Positions 32,373 to 41,902 of a DNA stretch of 64,000 nt are shown here, piece by piece (within the stretch, counting starts at the first letter, position 1; every line of letters begins with the position of its first letter). The stretch spans positions 4,402,001-4,466,000 of the forward strand of contig NC_068557.1 in assembly GCF_022201045.2 (NCBI RefSeq), given 5' to 3'. The notes under the pieces were generated by a model. It made no database searches and was not told the DNA's origin. It was given only the letters and a program-made list of their open reading frames with translations. Source of the stretch: Citrus sinensis (taxonomy: Eukaryota; Streptophyta; Magnoliopsida; Sapindales; Rutaceae). The translations under genes were made by a program, and so were the position numbers.

Positions 32373-34784
32373 ATGTTATTACGGAGCCACGCACGTACTG
32401 CTCTTAGTCTGGGACTGAGTTTGTACAAACCCGAAGCTCATTTCCTCTTCACAAAAGCCAACCACCAGTCCCACATAAATCTCCTCGCAATTTCCTCCGA
32501 CTGCAAGTCTCTATACCAAATCAAACAAACCCACGCCTTCGCAATTCAAAATGGCTTCCTTCCTACAAGTGTCTCCCTCTCCGCGTCTTTAATCCTTCGC
32601 TACGCGGCGTTTGAAGAACCAAATGCTGCTATCTTTCTCTTTGAACAAACTATCTCACATTGCCGCACTGCATTTTTGTGGAACACACTCATTCGAGCTC
32701 TATCCGTTGCCCGAATTCACGATGGCTTCACAACGTATAATCGAATGGTTCGGACCGGCGTTCGGCCTGATGATCATACCTTCCCTTTTGCCCTCAAGGC
32801 GTGTGCCGATAATATGGAGCTTCAAAAGGGCATGGAGATTCATGGGAGTCTGTTCAAGCTTGGTTTTGATACAGATGTTTTCGTTGGCAATACCCTTTTG
32901 CTGCTCTATGGTAGCTGTGGGTGTTTGGGTGATGTGAAAAAAGCGTTTGATGAAATGCCTGAGAGAGATACTGTGTCCTGGAATACGATAATAGGAATGT
33001 TTTCGGTTAATGGATATTATGTGGAGGCGCTTGATTTGTATTATGAAATGATTTCAAGGTCTGGATTTAAACCAAATCCTGTTAGTATTGTCAGTGTTTT
33101 GCCGGTTTGTGGGTGCCTTGCAGGCGAGGTCATGGCAAGGCTGATTCATTGTTATGTTGTGAAGGTTGGCTTGGATGTTCAGGTGACTATCAGCAATGCA
33201 TTGGTTGATGTGTATGGGAAATGTGGGAATGTGACGGCTTCGAGACAAGTTTTTGATGCAATGGTACAGAGGAACGAGGTCTCTTGGAATACCGTAATTT
33301 CTGGTCTTGCCTATACTAGGAATAATATGGAGGCCTTGGATATGTTTAGGCTGATGATTGCTGCAGGGTTGACACCCAACTCTATTGCAATATCTAGCAT
33401 TTTGCCTGTTTTGGTTGAGTTAGAATTTTTCAATTTAGGGAAGGAAATTCATGGTTTCAGTTTAAGAATGGGAGTTGACTCTGATGTTTTCATTGCCAAT
33501 TCATTGATTGATATGTATGCAAAATCAAGCCGCCCAGCAGAAGCGTCCTATTTGTTTCACAATATTGCAGAAAAGAACATTGTTTCCTGGAATGCCATGG
33601 TTGCTAACTTTGCTCAAAACAGGTTTGAGTTAAAAGCTTTGCAATTAGTAAGAGAAATGCCCATTCATAATGAGTTTCCCAATTCTGTTACTCTGACAAA
33701 TGTTCTTCCAGCTTGTGCACGGGGTCATTTTCTTCGCCCTGGGAAAGAAATCCATGCAAGGATTATTCGCAAGGGATTAAACTTTGATCTGTTTCTCACC
33801 AATGCTCTGACAGATATGTATGCAAAATGTGGCTGCCTAAACCTAGCTCAAAACGTTTTTAACATCTCCTTTAGGGATGAAGTATCTTACAATATACTTA
33901 TAGTAGGCTATTCTCAAACTAGTGATTGTTCAGAATCTCTGAGTTTGTTCTCTGAAATGCGACTCTTGGGTATGAAGCATGATGTAGTATCTTTTATGGG
34001 TGCTATATCAGCTTGTGCAAATCTTGCTGCAATAAAGCAAGGGAAAGAAATACATGGTGTTACAATAAGAAAACATCTTCATACACATCTCTTTGTTGCA
34101 AACTCAATTTTGGACTTCTATACTAGAAGTGGACGAATTGATCTAGCTAATAAGATATTTGATTGTCTCCCAGTCAAAGATTCAGCCTCTTGGAATACAT
34201 TGATTTTAGGTTATGGAATGCTTGGTGAGGTGGACACTGCAATCAATCTCTTTGAAGCTATGAGGGAAGATGGTGTGGGGTATGATCCTGTTTCGTACAT
34301 TGCTATTCTGACAGCTTGTAGTCATGGAGGACTAGTCGAGAAGGGGAAGAAGTACTTCGATGAAATGCAAGCTGACAGTGTTAAGCCAACAGAAATGCAC
34401 TATGCTTGTATGGTTGATCTCCTTGGCCGAGCTGGCCTTATGGAGGATGCAGTGAAAGTTATCAAAAACCTGCCTGTTGAACCAGATGCCAATATCTGGG
34501 GAGCTTTGCTCGGGGCATGTCGAATCTATGGTAACGTAGAGTTGGGGGCTTGGGCAGCTGAGCATCTGTTTATGTTAAAGCCCCAACATTGTGGATATTA
34601 TATACTTCTTTCAAACATGTATGCAGAAGCAGGGAAATGGGATGAGGCTAGCAAGGTTAGGGAATTGATGAAATCAAGAGAGGCAAAGAAGAATCCTGGT
34701 TGCAGTTGGGTCCAAACAAGGGACGAAGTGCAGGATTTTGTAGTTAATGACAGAATGAAGACCTTCACTCCGGGTCCCGCGTGA
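32373..34784 (+). CDS. PLS-class pentatricopeptide repeat protein (E-type, no DYW)
   Basis: An intronless frame of 803 codons starts at the ATG at 32373; the open frame extends upstream but has no earlier ATG. The N-terminus (MLLRSHARTALSLGL) is Arg/Ser/Leu-rich without acidic residues, as in an organelle presequence, more likely mitochondrial. About 18-20 tandem repeats follow, with the PLS signatures (VFVGNTLLLLYGSCG, DTVSWNTIIGMF, MEEALDMF-like blocks, CSHGGLVEKGKKYF). An E/E+ region closes the protein (IWGALLGACR, LLSNMYAEAGKWDEA, KKNPGCSWV). It ends shortly after, so no DYW deaminase domain is present. Family knowledge: such proteins bind organellar RNA and specify C-to-U editing or processing, recruiting a deaminase in trans. 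The target site is unknown. It faces the glycosyltransferase gene tail to tail, and is the only intact one of at least four copies in the window. Confidence 0.93.
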   Translation: MLLRSHARTALSLGLSLYKPEAHFLFTKANHQSHINLLAISSDCKSLYQIKQTHAFAIQNGFLPTSVSLSASLILRYAAFEEPNAAIFLFEQTISHCRTAFLWNTLIRALSVARIHDGFTTYNRMVRTGVRPDDHTFPFALKACADNMELQKGMEIHGSLFKLGFDTDVFVGNTLLLLYGSCGCLGDVKKAFDEMPERDTVSWNTIIGMFSVNGYYVEALDLYYEMISRSGFKPNPVSIVSVLPVCGCLAGEVMARLIHCYVVKVGLDVQVTISNALVDVYGKCGNVTASRQVFDAMVQRNEVSWNTVISGLAYTRNNMEALDMFRLMIAAGLTPNSIAISSILPVLVELEFFNLGKEIHGFSLRMGVDSDVFIANSLIDMYAKSSRPAEASYLFHNIAEKNIVSWNAMVANFAQNRFELKALQLVREMPIHNEFPNSVTLTNVLPACARGHFLRPGKEIHARIIRKGLNFDLFLTNALTDMYAKCGCLNLAQNVFNISFRDEVSYNILIVGYSQTSDCSESLSLFSEMRLLGMKHDVVSFMGAISACANLAAIKQGKEIHGVTIRKHLHTHLFVANSILDFYTRSGRIDLANKIFDCLPVKDSASWNTLILGYGMLGEVDTAINLFEAMREDGVGYDPVSYIAILTACSHGGLVEKGKKYFDEMQADSVKPTEMHYACMVDLLGRAGLMEDAVKVIKNLPVEPDANIWGALLGACRIYGNVELGAWAAEHLFMLKPQHCGYYILLSNMYAEAGKWDEASKVRELMKSREAKKNPGCSWVQTRDEVQDFVVNDRMKTFTPGPA

Positions 34785-35594
34785 TGCAAAATCCCCTGAA
34801 AATAATTTTGTTAGAAGAGTTGAGCTGATTTTGAGGGTTTTATTTATCTGACAAATATGTCTTTGCGGTTCTGGGAATGTCATTCAAGAGACCCTGCAGT
34901 CATTCCTGGGTATTGGCTGATGTGTAGATGATCAATATCACATTTCTTGAGAACTCTATAAAACCAATACACAATGCAATGTAAAGATGAGTTTCCTCAA
35001 TGTTTAATGTCAATAAGGAAAAGGTGTGAAGAAAAAGATTTGATGTTAAAAAAAAAATGCACACTAAACTAGGACAATCGTATCAGCTCACATAGGATAT
35101 TAGGAAAAATACCAGGTAGGGACAATTGATAGCTTATGTTTTGTTCTCATAGCACTCTATATTAGGTTCAATAACTGAAGCACCTTTGAAACCATCAAAA
35201 TTCTTGGGGAATCTTTAAGGTCAAAAGAATTTCTGAAATATCTGCATTACATTTTGCTCACAGATGCATCAAGAGAGGGAGCTCAAATGTTTTGTTGTCT
35301 AAATTACTGGACAAAATGCTGATGTCCCCAAAAACTATACATCAACACCCCTTTGCTCCAGTGAAAAGTTGTCCTCTTTATCAACATGCCTAATCACAAC
35401 TCTTGACCAACAAGAATGTAAATAACCTCACAGCCATACCATCATTTTGATATACATCACCAACTCCTTTGGTGCCTGGATTTTGGAAGCTTCAAGTTCC
35501 CAGTACTTTGAGCGGAGCAAAAGAATATGGAATATGAATAAATGAAACTTATCAAACCATAAGGACTTTAAACTTTAATAACTGCCACCAGATG
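34785..35594. other. Convergent spacer between PPR and glycosyltransferase genes
   Basis: It holds the 3' flanks of both genes. No other gene is seen. Copies of it occur at 10081-11090, 13643-13745 and 24620-24840, which fixes the ancestral tail-to-tail arrangement. Confidence 0.6.
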
Positions 35595-37993
35595 CTATGA
35601 CTGGTGACAAATGACTGCCTTGCAAGATGAGTCACTGTCTATATCCCACAGACTCAATTCTTCAAGCTGCTTTTGAATTCTATCCGGCCCCAGGTCAGCA
35701 GACCAATAAACAATCTTCTTCCCTACAGCAGAAGAGGACTGGTTAGCACTTCCAGTGCCAATATCCAACCCAATCTTCGATTCATCAACCCTCTTAATCA
35801 TCACACCAGCCTTCTGTCTCAATAAGTTTGCCATTATATTTGCAAAGTTTCTGTGATCTCTGGGTAAAGAAACTTTATCCACCAAATTTGCAACTTCATA
35901 CAAAAAATTCTTAGTCCACATTTTCTGAACAGAAGATGAGCTCTTTACAAAAAGCAGTTTAGAACTCTCCCCATAATAGAAGTCAGAGGTTGCATCAATT
36001 GGTTCAAGAAACAAATCATTACTAAAGGGAAGAAAATTTGCATCCACTACCCAAGCACTATACCTATATTCTAAACACTTTTTGATTACATATACCTTCA
36101 CTAAGACTTCCTTTGTCAACCTAGCATCAGAACTTTGTAAGCTCAGAGATTCATATGCTCTGATATCGTTAAGAAATAGGTCCGCATCAATCACTGGATT
36201 TCCCCTTCTGGCAAGATCATACAGAAAGTCAGAATGCGAGCCTAAAAATATGTGGTTCTGACTATTTATCCTCTCAAACTGGCACAGGAGGTTCCTTGTT
36301 ACTGCATCAGATGCCCCAAATAAGCTCACAACCAGAACTGTTTCTTGTCTCTGCACAGAGGGAAGAACAGTACCAAGATCATCCATGCTTTTCACAACTC
36401 TTCCAGGAAATACTTCTCTGAAACAGAAATCGTACCATTTCAGATTACTCAAAGGCTGCATTTTCAGAATGTTGAAATCAAGCGAACTTTCATCCAATAG
36501 TTTGGAATCTGGCCCAGCTGATTTTCCATAGTTAACACCAGCATCTCGGTGAGAGACACTAAGTGCCCTCTCATTTGGAAAATGGGTGTAGAAATTGAAA
36601 TAGCCATGAGAATATATAAATTTAATGAACCAAGGAGTCCAGATTCTTTCTCCCATCTTCTTGTACCATCCTGTTGTCACCTGCGAATAGATTTTTGATT
36701 TATGAGTAACAAGCCATAATCAAATAATAGAAAGTTTCAAGCAAAGGAATGAAACATATAAAAGATTACCATCCCATCAAGAAATGGCTTGATGCCCCTG
36801 GCTTTGTGATCGTCATACCACAACCTGAACTCCTTCCAAGGTTGTGGAAAAAGAAGCTGACCCCAAGTGCCAACCAACTGGTACAAGAAAAGCTGTGTTC
36901 CATTATCTAGGTGTATTTTGTTTCCATGCTTACCTATAAGCAGCAACTAAACAAGTCAAAATAATAATAATAATAATTCTTAAAGAGTATGAGAATTCGA
37001 AAAGCATAGACAGTACACGAGGAATAAATTTTAACACATACAATAATATGCTTTCTGGCAGCGACAGAAGTGAAGTGATGCAGTATAGATATAGTCAATG
37101 TGGATGCCATCTAGTTGAGATCGTAAAATCTCATGCTACCAAAAGTTTTGGGGCTTAAACCCTGCTCACATGATTATGTGTGTGCATACAGGCCCTTCCT
37201 AGTTTTTCAAAATTTCAAGGATAACAAGATAATCCCTTTATGCATGGCTCAAGTTTTCATCCAAATGGAAGACGCATTACAATGCAATCAGTTGCACAAG
37301 AACACTGTGAAACACAATTCACATTACAAAATTTACAAATCAAAATCATACAGAGTAGAAAAAACGAAAAATGGTACCTGGGACGAACCTTGGACGCTGA
37401 AGCGAGGCTCCGTAGATAGAGCGAGTAAGATTGGAAGGAGCGTGATAGTAGTAATTGACGATCAAACCCCTAAGAAATTTGTAAAAAAGAGGCGAAACCT
37501 CCAAATCATCTTCAACGACAAAGGCAAACTCGTGATCTGAAGTTGGCCACCAAGCCTCGAGCCATTGAGCCTGCAGCCCCGCGTTTGCAGTCCGATAATG
37601 AACGAATTTATCCCCGAATTTCCACTCAAATCCATCAAGAAAACGCAAGATCGCCCGTGAGTCCGACTCCGACGACGATTGATCGGCGAGAGGGGCAGAA
37701 TGGTCAACGTAGACATGGAGATGGACTCTGTCGGTTAGGTAATCGGCAGCGGAAAGAGAGTGGAGGCAGCGGGATAGGGAGTTGAGGCGATTGAAGGTGA
37801 GGACTTTGATTATGAGAGTGAAATTGGAGGAGTGGGAGGGGGCATTTTGGGGAATTAAGTTAAAGGTTTCGGTTTCGGTGCGAGTGAGATTTTTGGAAGT
37901 GGGAAGAGATGAATGGTAATAATAAGAGTAGAAGAAGACGAGGGCAACGAGTGAGTAGAGTAGCAAGTGTCTCTTTTGATTGCTACCCACCAT
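35595..37993 (-). CDS. EDD-motif type II membrane glycosyltransferase-like protein, three exons
   Basis: Exons are 37993-37378, 36933-36770 and 36680-35595, joined at GT-AG borders with consistent phases (G|GT, then phase 0), giving 621 aa. I start at the ATG at 37993 (MVGSNQKRH) because the upstream in-frame residues are a Lys-run leader and the membrane anchor (residues 10-26, LLLYSLVALVFFYSYYY) then sits at the N-terminus as in Golgi enzymes. VLTFNRLNSLSRCLHSL (64-80) and the acidic EDD at 161-163 within FAFVVEDDLEVSPLF resemble the nucleotide-sugar binding core of GT-A folds (GT2 or GT13-like). The C-terminal ~360 residues, all in exon 3, are a plant-conserved extension. I recall Arabidopsis homologues annotated only as glycosyl-transferring proteins; donor and acceptor are unknown. 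Three partial copies lie to the left. Confidence 0.85.
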
Positions 37994-38296
37994 TTTTTTT
38001 TTCTTTTTTTGGGTCTTTTTTCTCCTAAAATCTCTGTGACTGTTGTTAGCAGAGCCAGAGGCTCTCAATGCTTCTCCATTAATATGCTGTTCGTGTGATA
38101 CTGTTTTGTTTGCTCCGTTTCTTTTCTGCTGCCCGGATCTGAACTCAAAACACTTTTATTTTGCTTTAACAACCTCCTATCAGAATCGGAACGATCTAAA
38201 ATTGAAATATAAAAATAAAAATTAGAATAAATTGTTTATTTATTTGAATCGCAGATATTAGAATTGTAAGAATTTCCATAATTATAATTATTAATA

Positions 38297-38437
38297 GGGG
38301 AAACCTTAGGTGCAACTGTGGCACTGTGTTACAGTTGCATCTAGCCGTTGAATGCCAGTGGATCCCACCAATCCAACTGCATCCAACGGTTAGATGCAAC
38401 CGTGGTACGGTGTCATAATTGCACCGTAGCATAATCC
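38297..38437. mobile_element. Mutator-like MITE, 141 bp, copy 1
   Basis: It is flanked by a perfect 9-bp duplication TTATTAATA (38288-38296 and 38438-38446). Ends are GGGGAAACCTTAGGTGCAAC and GGATTATGCTACGGTGCAAT (complement). The interior has internal inverted GCAACTGTGGCAC / TGCAACCGTGG motifs and CATCTAGCCGTT against AACGGTTAGATG. Noncoding. Confidence 0.93.
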
Positions 38438-39101
38438 TTATTAATATAATGGTTTTATGTGGAAAGTCTCATGATCTTTATAAAATTGTTGCAAATAAAG
38501 AGAATTTTTAAATATAAATGAAAGAAGCGTGAAGAGTATTTTCAAAATCAATTTTTATTAAAAAAAAAATTAGATTCAATCTAAAAATGTTTTCTAAATG
38601 AGAAAATATTTTTAAAATAATTTTTGAGAAAATATTTTCAGTATTCTTTCAAATTTTTTTTGAAAATATTTTCAAAATTCTTTAAGATATATTTCCAGAT
38701 TCATTTAAAGAAACAGTTTCTAAAATAGTTGCCAAATACATTTCTATATTTATTTTTTTGAAATTTCTAGGCTATAACAATTTCATAACATTAATATTAG
38801 ACTATTGGTTCTTTATTATTCATTAGCGTACTTTGATACCACGTCACTATTTATAACCAGTGTCATTATTGTTTAAGCTCAAATTTGTTATCCAACTAAA
38901 AACTAATCATAGTCAAAATTAAAATATAAGCTTAGTTAAGTCATGGTAATACATGTACATCTGATTGTAAATATTAGTGTAATATTTGTTATATAATAAT
39001 TATAAATATTTATACAATGTAGTAATTTGATGTATAACCAATATTTAAAAAAAAAATCATAGTAACACCTAATTATATTTTTGTACCTTACCCTCCATAC
39101 C

Positions 39102-39242
39102 GGAGAAACCTTAGGTGCAACTGTAGCACCGTACCACAGTTGCATCTAGCCGTTAGATACCAGTAGACCCCACCAATCTAACTGCATCCAACGACTAGAT
39201 GCAACCGTGGCACGGTGCCACAGTTGCATCGTAGCATGATCC
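39102..39242. mobile_element. Mutator-like MITE, 141 bp, copy 2
   Basis: It has the same length and orientation as the copy at 38297. A perfect 9-bp duplication CTCCATACC flanks it (39093-39101 and 39243-39251). The terminal inverted repeats are longer and better preserved (GGTGCAACTGTAGCACCG against GCAACTGTGGCACCGTG on the other strand). Noncoding. Confidence 0.93.
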
Positions 39243-39963
39243 CTCCATACCGCATAATAAAATCATGTGGATCGTAAATCACTGAACCTGAATTTGCAAT
39301 CAAATCTAACATTTTTTCAATGGAGAAACAATTGATTCTTCTGACACGTGGCCTTAGACAAAATTTCCGCACCAAATGGATAACAATCATTATAAGAGAG
39401 GGATAATGAAAAAATATGCCCATTTATATGAAATTAATGTACAATAAACACTCATATTTCCCATTCAAATATACACAATTTAGTGAGAAAAATTAGTTAT
39501 GATTTTCATTTTCTCGATTTGATGGGACTTAATTATCAATTTTTAGAATTATATTTGTCAATTGAATATGTTTTTTTTTTAACTTTTACAATTTATAGAT
39601 ACAGAGGGTTGACATTATGCACACTATTGCAGATCAAAACCCTATAAATATATTATAGCATGTAATTTACAGAAACATTACAGTTCTGAATTTTTTTAAA
39701 AGTTCAGATATATAGACTTTATATTAAGTTTACTATATATTAACTCCTTAGTCTATTCTTATGAATAATACAGGTTCTTCTCTAACGATGACATCCGCGC
39801 TTTGTTGAAGTGATGATGTCAATAAAATATAAAAAACACGGATTTTATACATTAAATAATGTGTTTTTTGGTCTATTAGTGTATTAAAATTTATGTTTTT
39901 TTATATTTTACTAGCATCTTTATTTTAACAAAATAAAGATACCCTTCTTAGAAAACAATATAT

Positions 39964-40052
39964 ATAATCACTTTACCATATATTTATTAGATTATTTAGC
40001 AAGCCTAGCAACAATCATACATCTAAAGGCTTGGGTGCATACACAGTACCAG
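39964..40052 (+). repeat. 89-bp direct repeat, copy 1
   Basis: It is nearly identical to 40313-40401 (about two differences), spanning ATAATCACTTTACC to CACAGTACCAG. The copies are 349 bases apart. The second copy abuts the caulimovirid-like fragment. Confidence 0.9.
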
Positions 40053-40312
40053 GATGGATGTGTTTTCGAAATAATTCTATATTGATTGCTTTGTAGAGAA
40101 ACAAATTGGATCGCGGTTGGCAAATTTTAAACTTGATATGATACTTAGCGTTGTTATCTAAGGAATCGCTCCTGCTCAGTTATTTTAAAGCAGATCTTTA
40201 ATAGCGCTTTGGACCAGTAGCCCGCATCCTCAAGTATTCCAGCTGATATACCAAATCAATTTTGTTTTACCAAATAATAATTAAATTCTTTAAACGCGGT
40301 TAGTCAATTTTT

Positions 40313-40401
40313 ATAATCACTTTACCGTATATTTATTAGATTCTTTAGCAAGCCTAGCAACAATCATACATCTAAAGGCTTGGGTGCATACACAGTACCA
40401 G
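40313..40401 (+). repeat. 89-bp direct repeat, copy 2
   Basis: See the partner at 39964-40052. The 260 bases between them carry no recognisable gene. The arrangement could be a duplication created when the adjacent element integrated or when a break was repaired. Confidence 0.9.
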
Positions 40402-41239
40402 ATCTGGTTCCCAGAAATGGTGCTCTGAAGGAATGGAGGGAGAAGAGAAGATTTACAACTGAGGATCGAGATCTGGTCTCTTTGCCTAAGAGGAATGTAC
40501 AATTTATATGGCAGATCTGATAGAGATCAGTCTGCAGAGCATGCTTTAAAAATAAATAAATTGCTGAAATTTAAATGTACATAAAATTAAATTGCAGAAA
40601 AGTAAATTGCAGAAATTTAAAGTGCGGAAATTTAAATGTACATGAAATTGAAATTGCTTTAAATTTAAATGCTTTACATTTATTTCTTTTGATCTGACAG
40701 CTTTAAAAATGGAAAATCGGAAAATAGTCTGAAAACAAGGAACTTAGGAAAAATTCCTTGAATACAGAAGATTTTCTTTAATTCCGAGAGAGAGAAGAGA
40801 GATAATTCTAGAGAGAAGGGAGAGAAGAAGAGAGAGAAGTTCTAAACTTTAGAAATGAAAAACCTGAGGAGTCTAAGTCTTCCTCTCGGTTTAAATACAA
40901 AAAATTTTTAAACTGTTCACTGTAGCGGAGCTTTGAGTGCACAGTAATCTTTGGAACTCTGCACTGTTCACTGTAGCGGAGTTTTGAGTGCACAGTAATC
41001 TTTGGAACTCTGTACTGTAGTAGAACTGTAGCTTTATACAAAATACAGAATACAGAATACAGAATACAGAATACAAATACAAGATACACCCCGGGTGAAG
41101 AGACATGTGTGCTCTCACTTGTGTCCAGAGGACCACCCGAAGAAGAATAAGGGAAATAAAAACTCTTATTTTTTTTTTAAGTACAAAACTTGTACATAGA
41201 TACAAATAAGTAAAGTTTTAAATTGGCTTTAATACAGCT
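40402..41239 (-). promoter_or_regulatory. LTR- or promoter-like region of a caulimovirid-like element
   Basis: Read on the minus strand, downstream of the polyprotein end, there is a (TATTCTG)n tract (41041-41080). Two tandem 51-bp units follow (40913-40963 and 40964-41014) containing CACTGTAGCGGAG and TGCACAGTAATCTTTGG. Next come a TATA-like GTATTTAAACC at 40889-40899, a CT-rich leader (40795-40870) and low-complexity ATTTAAA/GCAATTT sequence. This is the expected layout of enhancer, core promoter and untranslated leader. No exact tRNA-Met primer site is found before the element ends at about 40402. Confidence 0.6.
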
Positions 41240-41902
41240 TTAATGCTTTATTGGAGAGAAAATACCGAAGCAGTCATCTTCATTTTCATCACCAAGAGAA
41301 ATAAAAGGTTCTTCATCTCCTGAAGTGCTTGAAGAGGAAGTTGCAACAGATGTCTCTGACCTTGTGGCGAGAAGTTGATGCATAACATTGAAGTATTCAT
41401 CTTCAGTCTTGGCGCTGGCAATGAGAGATTGGGCTTTTGTTTTTTGGCTCAAGAAAGTTTGGTGGACTTTAGATTGTTTAATGGTCGGTTGAAGAAATCC
41501 TTTAGCAGAGAGCCAATCTCGGACCAAATTGTCAGTCAATTTTGACTGTTCGTCAAATTTTGACCACCATTTTACTTTAAAGGTTCTTTGAAGGATAATT
41601 TGGGCATCTTGAGCGTGGTAATTGAGGTTCCACATCCAAACCCAAGGAAGAAAGAAGTTTGTACAAAAACAGAAGAAAGACGAAAACCTTTTCTCTGATT
41701 CAGATGGATTATAATGGGCTTTGAACAAATTTAAACAGTGGGTGGCATTTGGTGTAAGGATATCAGGAGTTGGGCCAAAATGATTCCACCATTGTTTAAA
41801 CCAATTAGAAATGCTTTGTACGGTTATTTTGGAATTAAAGAAACCACCCATTTTTCTCATTTTACCCAAAATATACAAATTTTTTTTTTTAATGAATTCC
41901 AC
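41240..41902 (-). pseudogene. C-terminal polyprotein fragment of a caulimovirid-like element
   Basis: An open frame of about 220 codons has WFKQWWNHFGPTPD, WMWNLNY and FKVKWWSKFDEQ. In remembered plant pararetrovirus-like polyproteins this Trp-rich block follows RNase H. An acidic tail (SGDEEPF, DENEDDCFGIF) ends it. The RT and RNase H are absent upstream: sequence past 41902 is plain AT-rich DNA. It probably belongs to the same family as the element at 1-3833, which lacks this end, though no overlap exists to test it. Confidence 0.6.

Larger units (their letters stand above)
37994..39963. other. Intergenic region upstream of the glycosyltransferase
   Basis: The first ~100 bases are the likely 5' UTR and promoter. 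Two MITEs are listed separately. The rest is AT-rich with no gene. Confidence 0.5.

Noticed and set aside
37994..38068. Upstream in-frame ATG of the glycosyltransferase gene (25 more residues)
   Set aside because: It would put a Lys-run before the membrane anchor; the start at 37993 gives the usual short N-terminal cytoplasmic tail. Not excluded.
1..41902. The retroelement pieces at 1-3833 and 40402-41902 as two ends of one split element
   Set aside because: Same strand and complementary parts, but the 36 kb between them holds host genes and duplicated blocks in a coherent order; two independent insertions are simpler.
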